From Saccharothrix sp. NRRL B-16348 (GTDB lineage: Bacteria > Actinomycetota > Actinomycetes > Mycobacteriales > Pseudonocardiaceae), in assembly GCF_001280085.1 (NCBI RefSeq), contig NZ_LGED01000269.1, positions 245,659 through 309,658 of the forward strand: a stretch of DNA of 64,000 bases. The letters run 5' to 3'. Below are positions 25,319 to 33,273 of the stretch, piece after piece. The number at the start of each line of letters is the position of its first letter. The stretch's first letter is position 1. The notes beneath the pieces are model-generated. The model did not search any database. It was not told the origin of the DNA and saw only the letters and a program-made list of their open reading frames with translations. The position numbers were made by a program, and so were the translations under genes.

Positions 25319-26137
25319 GTGCTGCGCACCAGGGTGGCCATCCCGGTCGTCGCGCTCTACAACGCCTGGCAGGCCGAAGGTCTGCCGACGCTGCACAACG
25401 CGCTGCTGGCCCAGGTCGACTTCGACGACGACCAGCTCGCCGAGGGTGACGTCACGGTGCTGGCCGACCTAGCCCGTCGCGGGTGGGCCGAGCTGGAACG
25501 GCTCGGCCTGGCCCGCGGCAGGCAGGTGCACGCCGACCTCGGCCGGTCGCTGCGCCTGATCGCGGACGCGAGCGCCGAGTACTACGCGTTCTTCAACCAG
25601 GGCGACGAGGAGACGCGCACCGCCCTGGTGGTGCAGTCGGGTGACGACGCGCTGCGCGTGGTGCTGCGGGCGGACAAGCACTTCGTGCTGGAGCCCGTGC
25701 GGGTCGAGGACGTGGTGCAGTCCCTGGTGTCCGCGCTGCCGGAGGCGAAGCCGGGACGCGGTGGCGTGATCTCGCTGCCCGCCGACGCGTTGAGCGACAA
25801 GCCGCGCCAGCCCCGGCCGGACGAGGACGGCGGGTCGTTCCTCCAGGCCAGCAGGCCGACCGGGGCGCACGTGGCCGAGGTGCAGCAGGTGCGCAAGCTG
25901 CTCGCCGAGGAGCGCACCGGCGGCGGCCAGCTGTACGCCGCGCGGCGTGACCGGTTCGGGCGCAAGCAGCGGTGCGCGGCGCCGTTGACGTACTTCGACA
26001 CGATCACCGGCCGCTACCTGTCGGCGAAGGCGGCCGGCGGCGACGGCACGCCGTGGATCACCGTGCAGCCGGCCGACTTCACCACGTTGCAGAACCGGTT
26101 GCGGCAGCTCAGCGCCGACGCAGCACCTCGCGGTTGA
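25319..26137 (+). CDS. espG: ESX secretion-associated protein EspG
   Basis: This 272-residue cytoplasmic chaperone is of the EspG family, which binds PE-PPE dimers and keeps them soluble for type VII secretion. Visible family features are the N-terminal VALYNAWQAEGLPTLHNALLAQVDF region, LRRADKHFVLEPV-like strands, and the C-terminal GQLYAARRDRFGRKQRCAAPLTYFDTITGRYL. The GTG start follows GGGGGAAA. The EspG gene ends the cassette and overlaps the convergent oxidase gene by 29 bases. No EccA-E, MycP or WXG100 gene pair is within the window, so the secretion machinery must be elsewhere. Confidence 0.88.
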   Translation: MLRTRVAIPVVALYNAWQAEGLPTLHNALLAQVDFDDDQLAEGDVTVLADLARRGWAELERLGLARGRQVHADLGRSLRLIADASAEYYAFFNQGDEETRTALVVQSGDDALRVVLRADKHFVLEPVRVEDVVQSLVSALPEAKPGRGGVISLPADALSDKPRQPRPDEDGGSFLQASRPTGAHVAEVQQVRKLLAEERTGGGQLYAARRDRFGRKQRCAAPLTYFDTITGRYLSAKAAGGDGTPWITVQPADFTTLQNRLRQLSADAAPRG

Positions 26138-27269
26138 GCTCGGCCGGGCTGCGGTGCCCGGACAGGCCGAGGGTCAGGTCGAAGTCGGCCAGCAGGCTGC
26201 GCAGCACGTGCCGCACGCCGACCTGACCGCCGTGCGCCAGGCCGTAGGCGAACGGACGGCCGACGAGCACGGCCTTCGCGCCCAACGCGAGCGCCTTCAC
26301 GATGTCCGCGCCGCTGCGGATGCCGGAGTCGAACAGCACCTCGACCTGCTCGCCGACGGCGTCCGCGATGTCCGGCAGGACCTCCAGCGACCCGACCGCG
26401 CCGTCCACCTGCCGTCCGCCGTGGTTGGACACCACGATGCCGTCCACGCCCGCGTCCACGGCCTTGCGCGCGTCATCGACGTGCTGGATGCCCTTGAGCA
26501 CGATCGGCCCGTCCCAGTGCTCGCGCAGGAACGACAGCTGGTCCCACGACTTGTCGGTGCCGGTGAACAGCTGCACCCACCGCAGGATCGCCATCGGCAG
26601 GTCGTCCTCGGGTGACGCGGCGAGCCCCGCCCGGAACGCCGGGTCGGAGAACGGGATCGCCGTGCCGACACCGCGCAGGAACGGCAGGTAGGACTGGTCG
26701 AGGTCGTGCGGGCGCCACGCGAGCGTCCACGTGTCGAGGGTGACGACCAGGACCCGGTACCCGGCCCGGCGCGCCCGGTCCAGGATGCTCGCGGCCACGT
26801 CCGGGTCGTTGGGCCAGTAGAGCTGGAACCAGCGGGCGGCGTCACCGGCGGCCTCGGCGACCTCCTCGATCGTGTGCGAGGACGCCGTGGACAGCACGAA
26901 CGGCACACCCAGTTCCGCCGCCGCACGCGCGGTCGCCAGTTCGCCGTCCGGGTGCAGGATCGACTGCACGCCGAGCGGCGCCAGCAACACGGGCGCGGGC
27001 AGGTCGGTGCCGAGCAACGACGTCCCGAGGTGCCGCTCGGTGGCGTTGGTGAGCATCCGGGGCACGATCCGCCAGTCGTCGAACGCCTCCCGGTTCGCCC
27101 GAGCCGTGTGCCCCCCACCGGCCGCGCCCGCCACGTACCAGAACGGCCCGGGCCCGAGCCGCACCCGGGCGGACTCCTCCAACGCCTCGGGGTCCGTGGT
27201 GAACGGCGGCACGTTGCCCGCCAGGCCTTGGAGGTAGATCTCGTTCTGGTACGAGGCGAATCCGGTCAT
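26109..27269 (-). CDS. FMN-dependent alpha-hydroxy-acid oxidase (lactate 2-monooxygenase-like)
   Basis: This 386-residue FMN enzyme is of the lactate oxidase/glycolate oxidase/lactate 2-monooxygenase family. The N-terminus YQNEIYLQGLAG is typical of the monooxygenase branch. FMN and active-site residues visible are PAPVLLAPLG (strand), STASSHTIEEVA, WFQLYWP, Lys259 in IVLKGIQ, and the catalytic His283 with Arg286 in SNHGGRQVDG. The FMN phosphate site is DSGIRSGADIVKALALGAKAVLVGRP. It should oxidise an L-2-hydroxy acid such as lactate. It begins 12 bases after the antiporter stop, so it is the last gene of a leftward operon. Confidence 0.92.
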   Translation of the reverse strand: MTGFASYQNEIYLQGLAGNVPPFTTDPEALEESARVRLGPGPFWYVAGAAGGGHTARANREAFDDWRIVPRMLTNATERHLGTSLLGTDLPAPVLLAPLGVQSILHPDGELATARAAAELGVPFVLSTASSHTIEEVAEAAGDAARWFQLYWPNDPDVAASILDRARRAGYRVLVVTLDTWTLAWRPHDLDQSYLPFLRGVGTAIPFSDPAFRAGLAASPEDDLPMAILRWVQLFTGTDKSWDQLSFLREHWDGPIVLKGIQHVDDARKAVDAGVDGIVVSNHGGRQVDGAVGSLEVLPDIADAVGEQVEVLFDSGIRSGADIVKALALGAKAVLVGRPFAYGLAHGGQVGVRHVLRSLLADFDLTLGLSGHRSPAELNREVLRRR

Positions 27270-27281
27270 GAGGACACCTTG

Positions 27282-28451
27282 CTACACGAACAGGCGTTTC
27301 GGCAGCAGCCAGGTCAGCCGGGCCGAGCGCAGCACGGCCAGCGGACCGACGACGGCCAGCAGCAGGACGTAACCCGCCACGAACGGTGCGATGCGGGAGT
27401 CCAGGCCCGCCGCCACCGCCATCGCGGCGAGGACCAGGGAGAACTCACCGCGCGTCAGGACGGTCAGGCCGATGCCCACGGCCTGTTGCCGGTCGAACGA
27501 GTGCAGCTTCGCGGCGAACAGGCCGGCGCCGAGGTTCAGCACGATGGTCACCGCGACCGCCGCCAGGATCGGCAGGGCCACCGTGCCCACGGCGCCGGGG
27601 TCGATGCTCAGGCCGAAGATGAAGAAGAACAGCGCCCCGAACGCGTCCCGCAGCGGCAGCACCAGCTTGTGCACGCGGGGCGCGACGCCGGAACCGCCCA
27701 GCACCGCGCCCACCATGAACGCGCCGATCGCGTCGGACACCCCGAGTTCGTGCGCGACCGCGGCGCCCGTCACGGCCACGCCGACGAAGCACACGACCAG
27801 CAGCTCGTCGTCCGCCGAGCGGAACAGCCCGGTCACCACCCGGCCGCCCCAGCGCGCGATGGCGGCCAGCACCAGCAGGAACGCGAACGCCTTGCCGAAG
27901 TCCACCAGCGCGGACACCCCGGACGTGCCGCTGAGCACGGGTTGCAGCACGGCCAGGTACAGCGCGAGGAACACGTCCTCGATCACGATGATGCCCATCA
28001 CCAGCCGTGACTCCGGGTTGCGCAACCGATGTGCCTCGACCAGCAGTTTCGTCACGATCGCGGACGACGAGATGCCGATCGCGCCGGCGATCACCAACGC
28101 CTCCCGCGTGCCCCACCCGAGCGCGAACCCGAACGCCAGCCCGCCGCCGATGTTCAGCGCCAGGTAGCCGACGCCGGCCAGGGCCAACCGCCGCCCGCCC
28201 GACACGAGGTCGTCCACGGAGAACTCGAGGCCGAGGTAGAACAGCAGGAACACCAGGCCGAGGCTGGACAGCACGGCCAGCTCGCCGGGGTCGTCCACAA
28301 GCGACAGACCGGGTGTGTGAGGCCCAAAGAGGATGCCCGCCACCATGAACAGCGGGATCGTCGGCAGTCCGATCCGGACTCCCGCCCGCGCGATGACACC
28401 GGCGGCGAGGAACGCTCCGCCGACCGCGAGCAGCGCGTGGCCCGCGCTCAC
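27282..28451 (-). CDS. Cation:proton antiporter, CPA2/KefB type
   Basis: This 389-residue membrane transporter has 11-13 predicted transmembrane segments and no cytosolic RCK domain. Conserved CPA2 features are ARAGVRIGLPTIPLFMVAGILFGP, LLFYLGLEFSVDDL (acidic residue in the ion path), GAIGISSSAIVTKLL, and VLTRGEFSLVLAAM near the end. It should exchange Na+ or K+ for H+. Its GTG start overlaps the SecDF stop (GTGA), so it is coupled to the secDF gene; the oxidase gene follows 12 bases downstream. The physiological link between protein export and antiport could be the proton gradient used by SecDF; that is inference. Confidence 0.9.
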   Translation of the reverse strand: MSAGHALLAVGGAFLAAGVIARAGVRIGLPTIPLFMVAGILFGPHTPGLSLVDDPGELAVLSSLGLVFLLFYLGLEFSVDDLVSGGRRLALAGVGYLALNIGGGLAFGFALGWGTREALVIAGAIGISSSAIVTKLLVEAHRLRNPESRLVMGIIVIEDVFLALYLAVLQPVLSGTSGVSALVDFGKAFAFLLVLAAIARWGGRVVTGLFRSADDELLVVCFVGVAVTGAAVAHELGVSDAIGAFMVGAVLGGSGVAPRVHKLVLPLRDAFGALFFFIFGLSIDPGAVGTVALPILAAVAVTIVLNLGAGLFAAKLHSFDRQQAVGIGLTVLTRGEFSLVLAAMAVAAGLDSRIAPFVAGYVLLLAVVGPLAVLRSARLTWLLPKRLFV

Positions 28452-30601
28452 CGGTCGTCCAGCACGATCGCCACCGGCGCCGCGGTCAGCACGGTCGAGA
28501 CCGTGCCGGCGACCAGCCCGATCAGCAGCGCGGTGGAGAAGTCGGCGAGCGAGCCGTCACCGAGCACCAGCAGCGCGGCCAGCACGAACAGCACGCCGAT
28601 ACCCGTGTTCACGGTCCGCGGCAGGGTTTGCAGCACCGCCGAACTCATCACGTCGGGGAACGGCGCCTTCGTCCGCCGCAGTTCGCGCACCCGGTCGAAC
28701 ACCACCACCGAGTCGTTCACCGAGTACCCGATCACGGTGAGCAGCGCGGCCAGGAACACGCCGTCGGCCGTCTTGCCCAGCCACGCGAACGCGCCGACGA
28801 GCACGACCACGTCCGTGACCAGCGCGACCACGGTCGCCACGCCGAGCCGCCAGTCGAACCGCACGGCCAGGTAGACCAGCTGCGCGGCCACCGCGATGGC
28901 CAGCGCGATCAGCGCGTTGCGCCGCAGCTCCGAGCCGAGGCTGGGGCCGATCAGCTCGTTGCTGACCTGCTCCGCCCCACCGGTGGCGCGGTCGACGGCC
29001 TCACCCAGCCGCACGGCGGCGGCCGAGTCGATCGGGCCGGTGCGCACGGAGAGGCCGTCCGAGCCCGACGTCACCACGACGGCGTCACCGAACCCGGCGG
29101 ACGCCAGCTCCGCCCGCACCCGACCGGTGTCCACCGACGACGCGGTGAACTCCAGCATCCGACCGCCGGTGAACTCCACGCCCAGCTCCAGCCCGCGCAG
29201 CAGCAACCCGCCGACGGCCGCCAGCAGCACGAGCCCGGCGGCGAGCAGCCAACGCCGGGGCCGCCGGAACAGGGTGATCCCGCGTGCGGTGAGCCACGTG
29301 CGCACCCGCCCCAACGTGTGCAGCCCGCTCCACCGAGGCCGCCGTTCCAGCAGCGGCATGACCAGCTGCAACAGCACCCGGCTCAGCACCAGGGCGCTGA
29401 ACAGCGACGCCAGCACACCGATCGACAGCGTGACGCCGAAACCCTTGACCGGACCCGTGGCCAGCCAGAACAGCAGGCCGGCGGCCAGCAGCGTGGTCAC
29501 GTTCGAGTCCGCGACCGCGCTCAACGCGCCGCGGAAACCCTGGTCCACCGACCGCGGCAGGCGCTTGCGCCGCGCGAACTCCTCCCGCGACCGCTCGAAC
29601 ACCAGCACGTTCGCGTCCACCGCCATGCCGATGGCCAGCACGAACCCGGCCAGCCCCGGCAACGTGAGCGTGGCGCCGATCGCGAGCATCGCGGCGTACG
29701 CCAAGGCCGCGTAACCACCCAGCGCCAGCACGGCGACGAGCCCCGCCAGCCGGTACACGAACACCAGGAACAGCCCGGTCAGCGCCACGCCGATGATCGC
29801 CGCACGGGCGCTGGCCTCGATCGCCTCCGCGCCGAGCGTGGGCCCGACGGTCCGCTGCTCCACCACCTCCACCGGCACGGGCAGCGCGCCGGACCGGATC
29901 ACCAGCGCCAGCTCCTCGGCCTCCGCCTGGCTGAACTGCCCGGTGATCGACGTGCTGCCGCCGATCATGCCCGTGCCGCACACCGTCGACACGTCCACCT
30001 GCGGCGCGGACACCACCTCGCCGTCCAGCACGAACGCCACCCGCCGCTTCGGGTCGCCCGGCGGTGAGCACGCGGCCTCGGCGGTCACCCGCTGCCACGC
30101 CTGCGGCGCGTCGCCCTGGAAGTCGACGCCGACCAGGTAGCCGACGCCCTGCGAGTTGGGGGTGGCGCGGGCGTCCTCGATGCCCTCGCCCGTCATCACG
30201 ACCTCGCCAAGACCCACCGCGTCGCCCTCTGGCGTAGGCACGTCGCCGGGCCCGGTGACCGGCTGCACGCGCAGCTGGGCCGTGCGGCCGAGCACTTCGA
30301 TGGCCTCGGTCGGGTCCTGCACGCCGGGCAACTCCACCACGATGCGGTGATCGCCGGACCGGGCCAGCACGGGTTCGGCCACGCCGAGCTCGTCGACCCG
30401 GCGGCGCAGCACCTCCATCGCCCGGTCGGTGGCGTCTGAGGTGGCCTCGGACGGGGTTTCGAGCACGATCTGGGTGCCGCCGCGCAGGTCGAGGCCGAGG
30501 CGCGGTTGGACGGTGAGCAGGGTGAACGCAGACGCGGCGAGCACGCCGAGGGCAAGCAGCCCACGGACGAGTAGCGCTCGCCGCGCGCTGGGGCGCGGCA
30601 T
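28448..30601 (-). CDS. secDF: Fused protein translocase subunit SecDF
   Basis: This 717-residue protein joins the SecD half (about 1-410) and the SecF half (about 430-715) of the proton-driven translocase accessory complex. SecD features are GLDLRGGTQIVLE, RRRVDELGVAEPV, the periplasmic P1 region, and GFVLAIGMAVDANVLVFERSREEF with Asp in the proton path. SecF features are LELGVEFTGGRMLEF and IGYSVNDSVVVFDRVREL. In actinobacteria the housekeeping secD and secF are usually separate genes near the ruv/apt region, so this fused gene is probably a second copy. The ATG is preceded by GGAGG. Transport function is expected; its clients are unknown. Confidence 0.93.
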   Translation of the reverse strand: MPRPSARRALLVRGLLALGVLAASAFTLLTVQPRLGLDLRGGTQIVLETPSEATSDATDRAMEVLRRRVDELGVAEPVLARSGDHRIVVELPGVQDPTEAIEVLGRTAQLRVQPVTGPGDVPTPEGDAVGLGEVVMTGEGIEDARATPNSQGVGYLVGVDFQGDAPQAWQRVTAEAACSPPGDPKRRVAFVLDGEVVSAPQVDVSTVCGTGMIGGSTSITGQFSQAEAEELALVIRSGALPVPVEVVEQRTVGPTLGAEAIEASARAAIIGVALTGLFLVFVYRLAGLVAVLALGGYAALAYAAMLAIGATLTLPGLAGFVLAIGMAVDANVLVFERSREEFARRKRLPRSVDQGFRGALSAVADSNVTTLLAAGLLFWLATGPVKGFGVTLSIGVLASLFSALVLSRVLLQLVMPLLERRPRWSGLHTLGRVRTWLTARGITLFRRPRRWLLAAGLVLLAAVGGLLLRGLELGVEFTGGRMLEFTASSVDTGRVRAELASAGFGDAVVVTSGSDGLSVRTGPIDSAAAVRLGEAVDRATGGAEQVSNELIGPSLGSELRRNALIALAIAVAAQLVYLAVRFDWRLGVATVVALVTDVVVLVGAFAWLGKTADGVFLAALLTVIGYSVNDSVVVFDRVRELRRTKAPFPDVMSSAVLQTLPRTVNTGIGVLFVLAALLVLGDGSLADFSTALLIGLVAGTVSTVLTAAPVAIVLDDR

Positions 30602-30638
30602 GGTGAAGAGACCTCCGGATGAGGTGAACGGGGTGGGT

Positions 30639-30968
30639 TCAGCTACCGGAGGTCGGGGGCGGGGCGCGTTCGCCGAGCGGGGTCTGGCCGGCGCGCTCGG
30701 GCGCGCGGTGGGTCGGGTCGACGACGTCCACCCGCATCGGCGGCGCGGGCGTGACGTGCACGGCGGGCTGGACGCCGTCCAGCGGCTGGCCGAGGTGCAC
30801 CTGCACGGGGTGCGCGGCGTTCGTGCCGCGGGTGGCCGCGCCGGCCAGGTGGGCGGCGTCCACGGTGGACGAGACGGCGACCACGTCGACGGGCGTGCTC
30901 GGGCCGGGTCCGGACACGACGAAACCCGCGATCAACGCCAGGATCGCGAGCAGCGCGCGTCGGGTCAT
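30639..30968 (-). CDS. Small secreted hypothetical protein
   Basis: This 109-residue protein has an N-terminal signal or anchor sequence (MTRRALLAILALIAGFVVSG) and a Pro/Val/His-rich tail without recognisable domain. The ATG at 30968 is set by GGAAGGAGG about five bases upstream on the minus strand; the longer open frame does not have one. It lies 37 bases upstream of secDF, in the same direction, so it may be part of the leftward operon. The tail composition suggests an extended, surface-exposed peptide. No family is recognised. Confidence 0.65.
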   Translation of the reverse strand: MTRRALLAILALIAGFVVSGPGPSTPVDVVAVSSTVDAAHLAGAATRGTNAAHPVQVHLGQPLDGVQPAVHVTPAPPMRVDVVDPTHRAPERAGQTPLGERAPPPTSGS

Positions 30969-30991
30969 CGGCCTCCTTCCCGACGTCCAGG

Positions 30992-31984
30992 TTAGCGACC
31001 GCCGGCGAGGACGACGACGGCTCCGCCGATCAGGGCGCACAGCCAGGCGATCACGAGCGGCTGCATCGTGGTCGCGCCGAGGAGGAGCGCGACCGCCCAG
31101 CCGGCGAGGATCACCGCGGCCAGCCCGAACATCGTCGCGACGACGGCGACCTTGGGCCGGTGCAGCGGCAGGCGGAGCAACGCCCGCCGCACACCGCGCC
31201 CCGCCTTCAGCACGGCCAGCCCCACGATCACGAGGCAGCCGAGCACGAGCAGGCCGGCGAACCAGCCGAGCAGCGGCGTCGGCCTCGGCATGCCCGCCAG
31301 CAGCAGGACCAGGCCGCCGGCGACGAGCAGCGCGGCGAGCCGGGACAGCGCGGGCCAGGCCAGGACGTGCGCGGCGTGCAGCGCTTCACCGGACGGCGGC
31401 GGCATGGGCGCGCCGCCGCGCTTGCGCCGGACGGTGGCCAGGTTCGCGCGCACGTCGTCGTCGCCGGGGTCGAGGCGCAACGCGGTGCGGTACGCGCGTT
31501 CGGCGGTGCCCCAGTCGCGCACGCGCAACGCGGAGTCGCCGAGCACCTGGAACGCGCGGGCTTCCGTCGGCGCGAGGTGCGCGGCCTCGCGGGCCACCTC
31601 GACCGCTTCGCGTTGGCCTGCGGGGCTGTTCGCCAGCACTTCGGCCAGCACGACCTGGCAGCGCCAGTCGCCGGGCTTGCGGCGCACGCACTCCCGTGCC
31701 GCGACCACCGCCTCGGTGTGCCTGCCGAGTTCGCTCAACGCCAGCGCGGTCAGCCGCTGCGCCCACGCCGGGTCGCCGTCGAGCACGAGGGCGCGCTTGG
31801 CGGCGGTCAGGGCCGGGTCAGGTTCGCCCGCGTCGAGGTAGGCGGCGGCCAGCCGGCACCACGCCTCGCCGTGCAGGGGGTTGACCACGAGGGCGGGCTG
31901 GAGCAGTTCGATCGCCTTGTGCGGCAACCCGCGAGCGGTCAGCTCGGCGGCGCGCACCACGACCGCGGCGATCGACTCGGACAT
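30992..31984 (-). CDS. TPR protein with C-terminal membrane segments
   Basis: This 330-residue protein has an N-terminal domain of five to six TPR-like units (about residues 5-200), for example HKAIELLQPALVVNPLHGEAWCRLAAAYLDAG and WGTAERAYRTALRLDPGDDDVRANLA. Four hydrophobic segments follow in the C-terminal part (about 215-330), so it is anchored in the membrane with the TPR domain likely in the cytoplasm. An in-frame ATG nine bases further up is possible; neither has a strong ribosome binding site. It is the first gene of the leftward run that includes secDF and may scaffold a membrane complex. No specific family is recognised. Confidence 0.8.
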   Translation of the reverse strand: MSESIAAVVVRAAELTARGLPHKAIELLQPALVVNPLHGEAWCRLAAAYLDAGEPDPALTAAKRALVLDGDPAWAQRLTALALSELGRHTEAVVAARECVRRKPGDWRCQVVLAEVLANSPAGQREAVEVAREAAHLAPTEARAFQVLGDSALRVRDWGTAERAYRTALRLDPGDDDVRANLATVRRKRGGAPMPPPSGEALHAAHVLAWPALSRLAALLVAGGLVLLLAGMPRPTPLLGWFAGLLVLGCLVIVGLAVLKAGRGVRRALLRLPLHRPKVAVVATMFGLAAVILAGWAVALLLGATTMQPLVIAWLCALIGGAVVVLAGGR

Positions 31985-32071
31985 GGTCCACATGGTCGCA
32001 GGCCGCCGACGCTTGCACTATCGGGTGACGGGCCGCCCCCTCGACCTCGGCCCGTCACCCGATCTCTCCCC

Positions 32072-32683
32072 TCAGGCGACCGCCAACTTGCGCACCACCC
32101 GGTGCGCGTCCTCCAGCGAGGCGACCGCGAGTTCGCGGAACTGGGCCATGTGCGGCACGACGCCGGCCAGCGTCAGCTCGGCGTGCACGAACTCCAAGTC
32201 CCGGTCCAGGCCCACCGCGCCGAACACCGCGCGCAGGTACGGCTCCTGGAAGTCGAACGAGTGCCGTGGCGTGCCGGGCGCGTACGAACCGCCCCGCGCG
32301 GTCACGACCACGACCCGGGTGCCGGTCAGCACGCCCTCACCGGTCTCCTGGTCGGCGAACAGCTCCGGCACCAGGATCCAGTCCAGCCACGCCTTGAGGC
32401 TCGACGGCACGCCGTAGTTGTACATCGGCACGCCGAGCAGCACCGTGTCCGCAGCCTTGACCTCCGCGATCAGCTGCCGTTCCAGCGGAACGTCGCCCTC
32501 GGCCTGCCGCGTGGCCAGCGACGCCGGGTCGACGTGCGGCAACGGGTCGGCGGCCAGGTCGCGGTAGGTGTACTCGCCGTCCGGGCGCGCGGCGCGCCAC
32601 TCCTCCGCGAAAGCCGCGCTGACCTCGCGCGACACCGAACCCTCGAACCGCAGGCTGGTGTCGATGTGCAACAAGTGCGCCAT
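32072..32683 (-). CDS. azoR: FMN-dependent NADH:quinone oxidoreductase/azoreductase (AzoR family)
   Basis: This 203-residue flavodoxin-fold enzyme reduces quinones and azo compounds with NAD(P)H through FMN. Motifs: HLLHIDTSLRFEGSVSRE (FMN phosphate loop), VPMYNYGVPSSLKAWLDWILVP (isoalloxazine site) and VVTARGGSYAPG. The ATG is followed by the typical beta-strand. It is divergent from a MarR regulator, with a perfect inverted repeat covering the promoter, which suggests repression relieved by electrophiles or quinones, as for other MarR/azoreductase pairs. Confidence 0.92.
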   Translation of the reverse strand: MAHLLHIDTSLRFEGSVSREVSAAFAEEWRAARPDGEYTYRDLAADPLPHVDPASLATRQAEGDVPLERQLIAEVKAADTVLLGVPMYNYGVPSSLKAWLDWILVPELFADQETGEGVLTGTRVVVVTARGGSYAPGTPRHSFDFQEPYLRAVFGAVGLDRDLEFVHAELTLAGVVPHMAQFRELAVASLEDAHRVVRKLAVA

Positions 32684-32701
32684 GGTTCCCTCTCAGAAGT
32701 T

Positions 32702-32741
32702 CTTGACTCGGAACATATGGGCGGATGCGTTCCGAGTCAAG
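32702..32741. promoter_or_regulatory. Perfect inverted-repeat operator overlapping the azoreductase promoter
   Basis: CTTGACTCGGAAC (32702-32714) and GTTCCGAGTCAAG (32729-32741) are exact reverse complements separated by 14 bases. On the minus strand the right arm holds TTGACT (plus 32735-32740) and, 17 bases on, TATGTT (plus 32712-32717), a good -35/-10 pair for the azoreductase gene. The operator thus covers both boxes. The adjacent MarR protein is the natural binder. Whether it also represses marR is open, as the marR promoter is not clear. Confidence 0.8.
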
Positions 32742-32787
32742 ATGTTCTTATCCAAGAATATCTCACACCTGGCGTAGGATCGGCGGC

Positions 32788-33258
32788 ATGGATCTCGCCC
32801 CTGACCTCGGCTGCACCAGCCGTGCGGGCCTGAACTGGCTGCTGCACCGCGCGGCGCAGAAGCTGGGCACGGTCGCGCAGGAAGCGGCGGTGCGCCACGG
32901 CATCACCACGCGGGGGCAGATCGTGCTGACCGCGCTGGCGAGCGAGGAGTTCCAGCGCACCCAGCTCGCGCTCGGCCACGCGCTCGGCGTGGACAAGACC
33001 ACCCTGACCGCCGAGCTGGACCGGCTGGAGCGCGCGGGCCTGATCATGCGCAAGCCGGACCCGAACGACCGGCGCGTGCGCGTGCCGGTGATCACCGAGC
33101 GGGGCCGCGCCGTCCAGTGCGAGGTCGAGAAGCTGCACGTGCAGGTGGAGCAGGAGTTCACCGCCGAACTCGCGCCGGAGGAAGCCCGCGCCCTGCGCGA
33201 GCTGCTGGAGCGTCTGATCGCGACCGGCCACGGACCCGACAGCGGCTCCTGCCTGTGA
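32788..33258 (+). CDS. MarR-family transcriptional regulator
   Basis: This 156-residue winged-helix regulator has an N-terminal dimerisation helix (RAGLNWLLHRAAQKLGTVAQEAAVRHG), the HTH (RTQLALGHALGVDKTTLTAELDRLERAGLIMRKPDPNDRRVRVPVITERG, with the wing Asp-Arg-Arg motif) and a C-terminal helix. It contains Cys at residues 8 and near the end (SGSCL), which might sense oxidants; that is speculative. It is divergent from the azoreductase gene and probably binds the perfect inverted repeat in the 104-base gap. The ATG at 32788 is preferred over an upstream in-frame codon that would run through the operator. Confidence 0.9.
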   Translation: MDLAPDLGCTSRAGLNWLLHRAAQKLGTVAQEAAVRHGITTRGQIVLTALASEEFQRTQLALGHALGVDKTTLTAELDRLERAGLIMRKPDPNDRRVRVPVITERGRAVQCEVEKLHVQVEQEFTAELAPEEARALRELLERLIATGHGPDSGSCL

Positions 33259-33273
33259 CGGCCTAGGGCTGCC

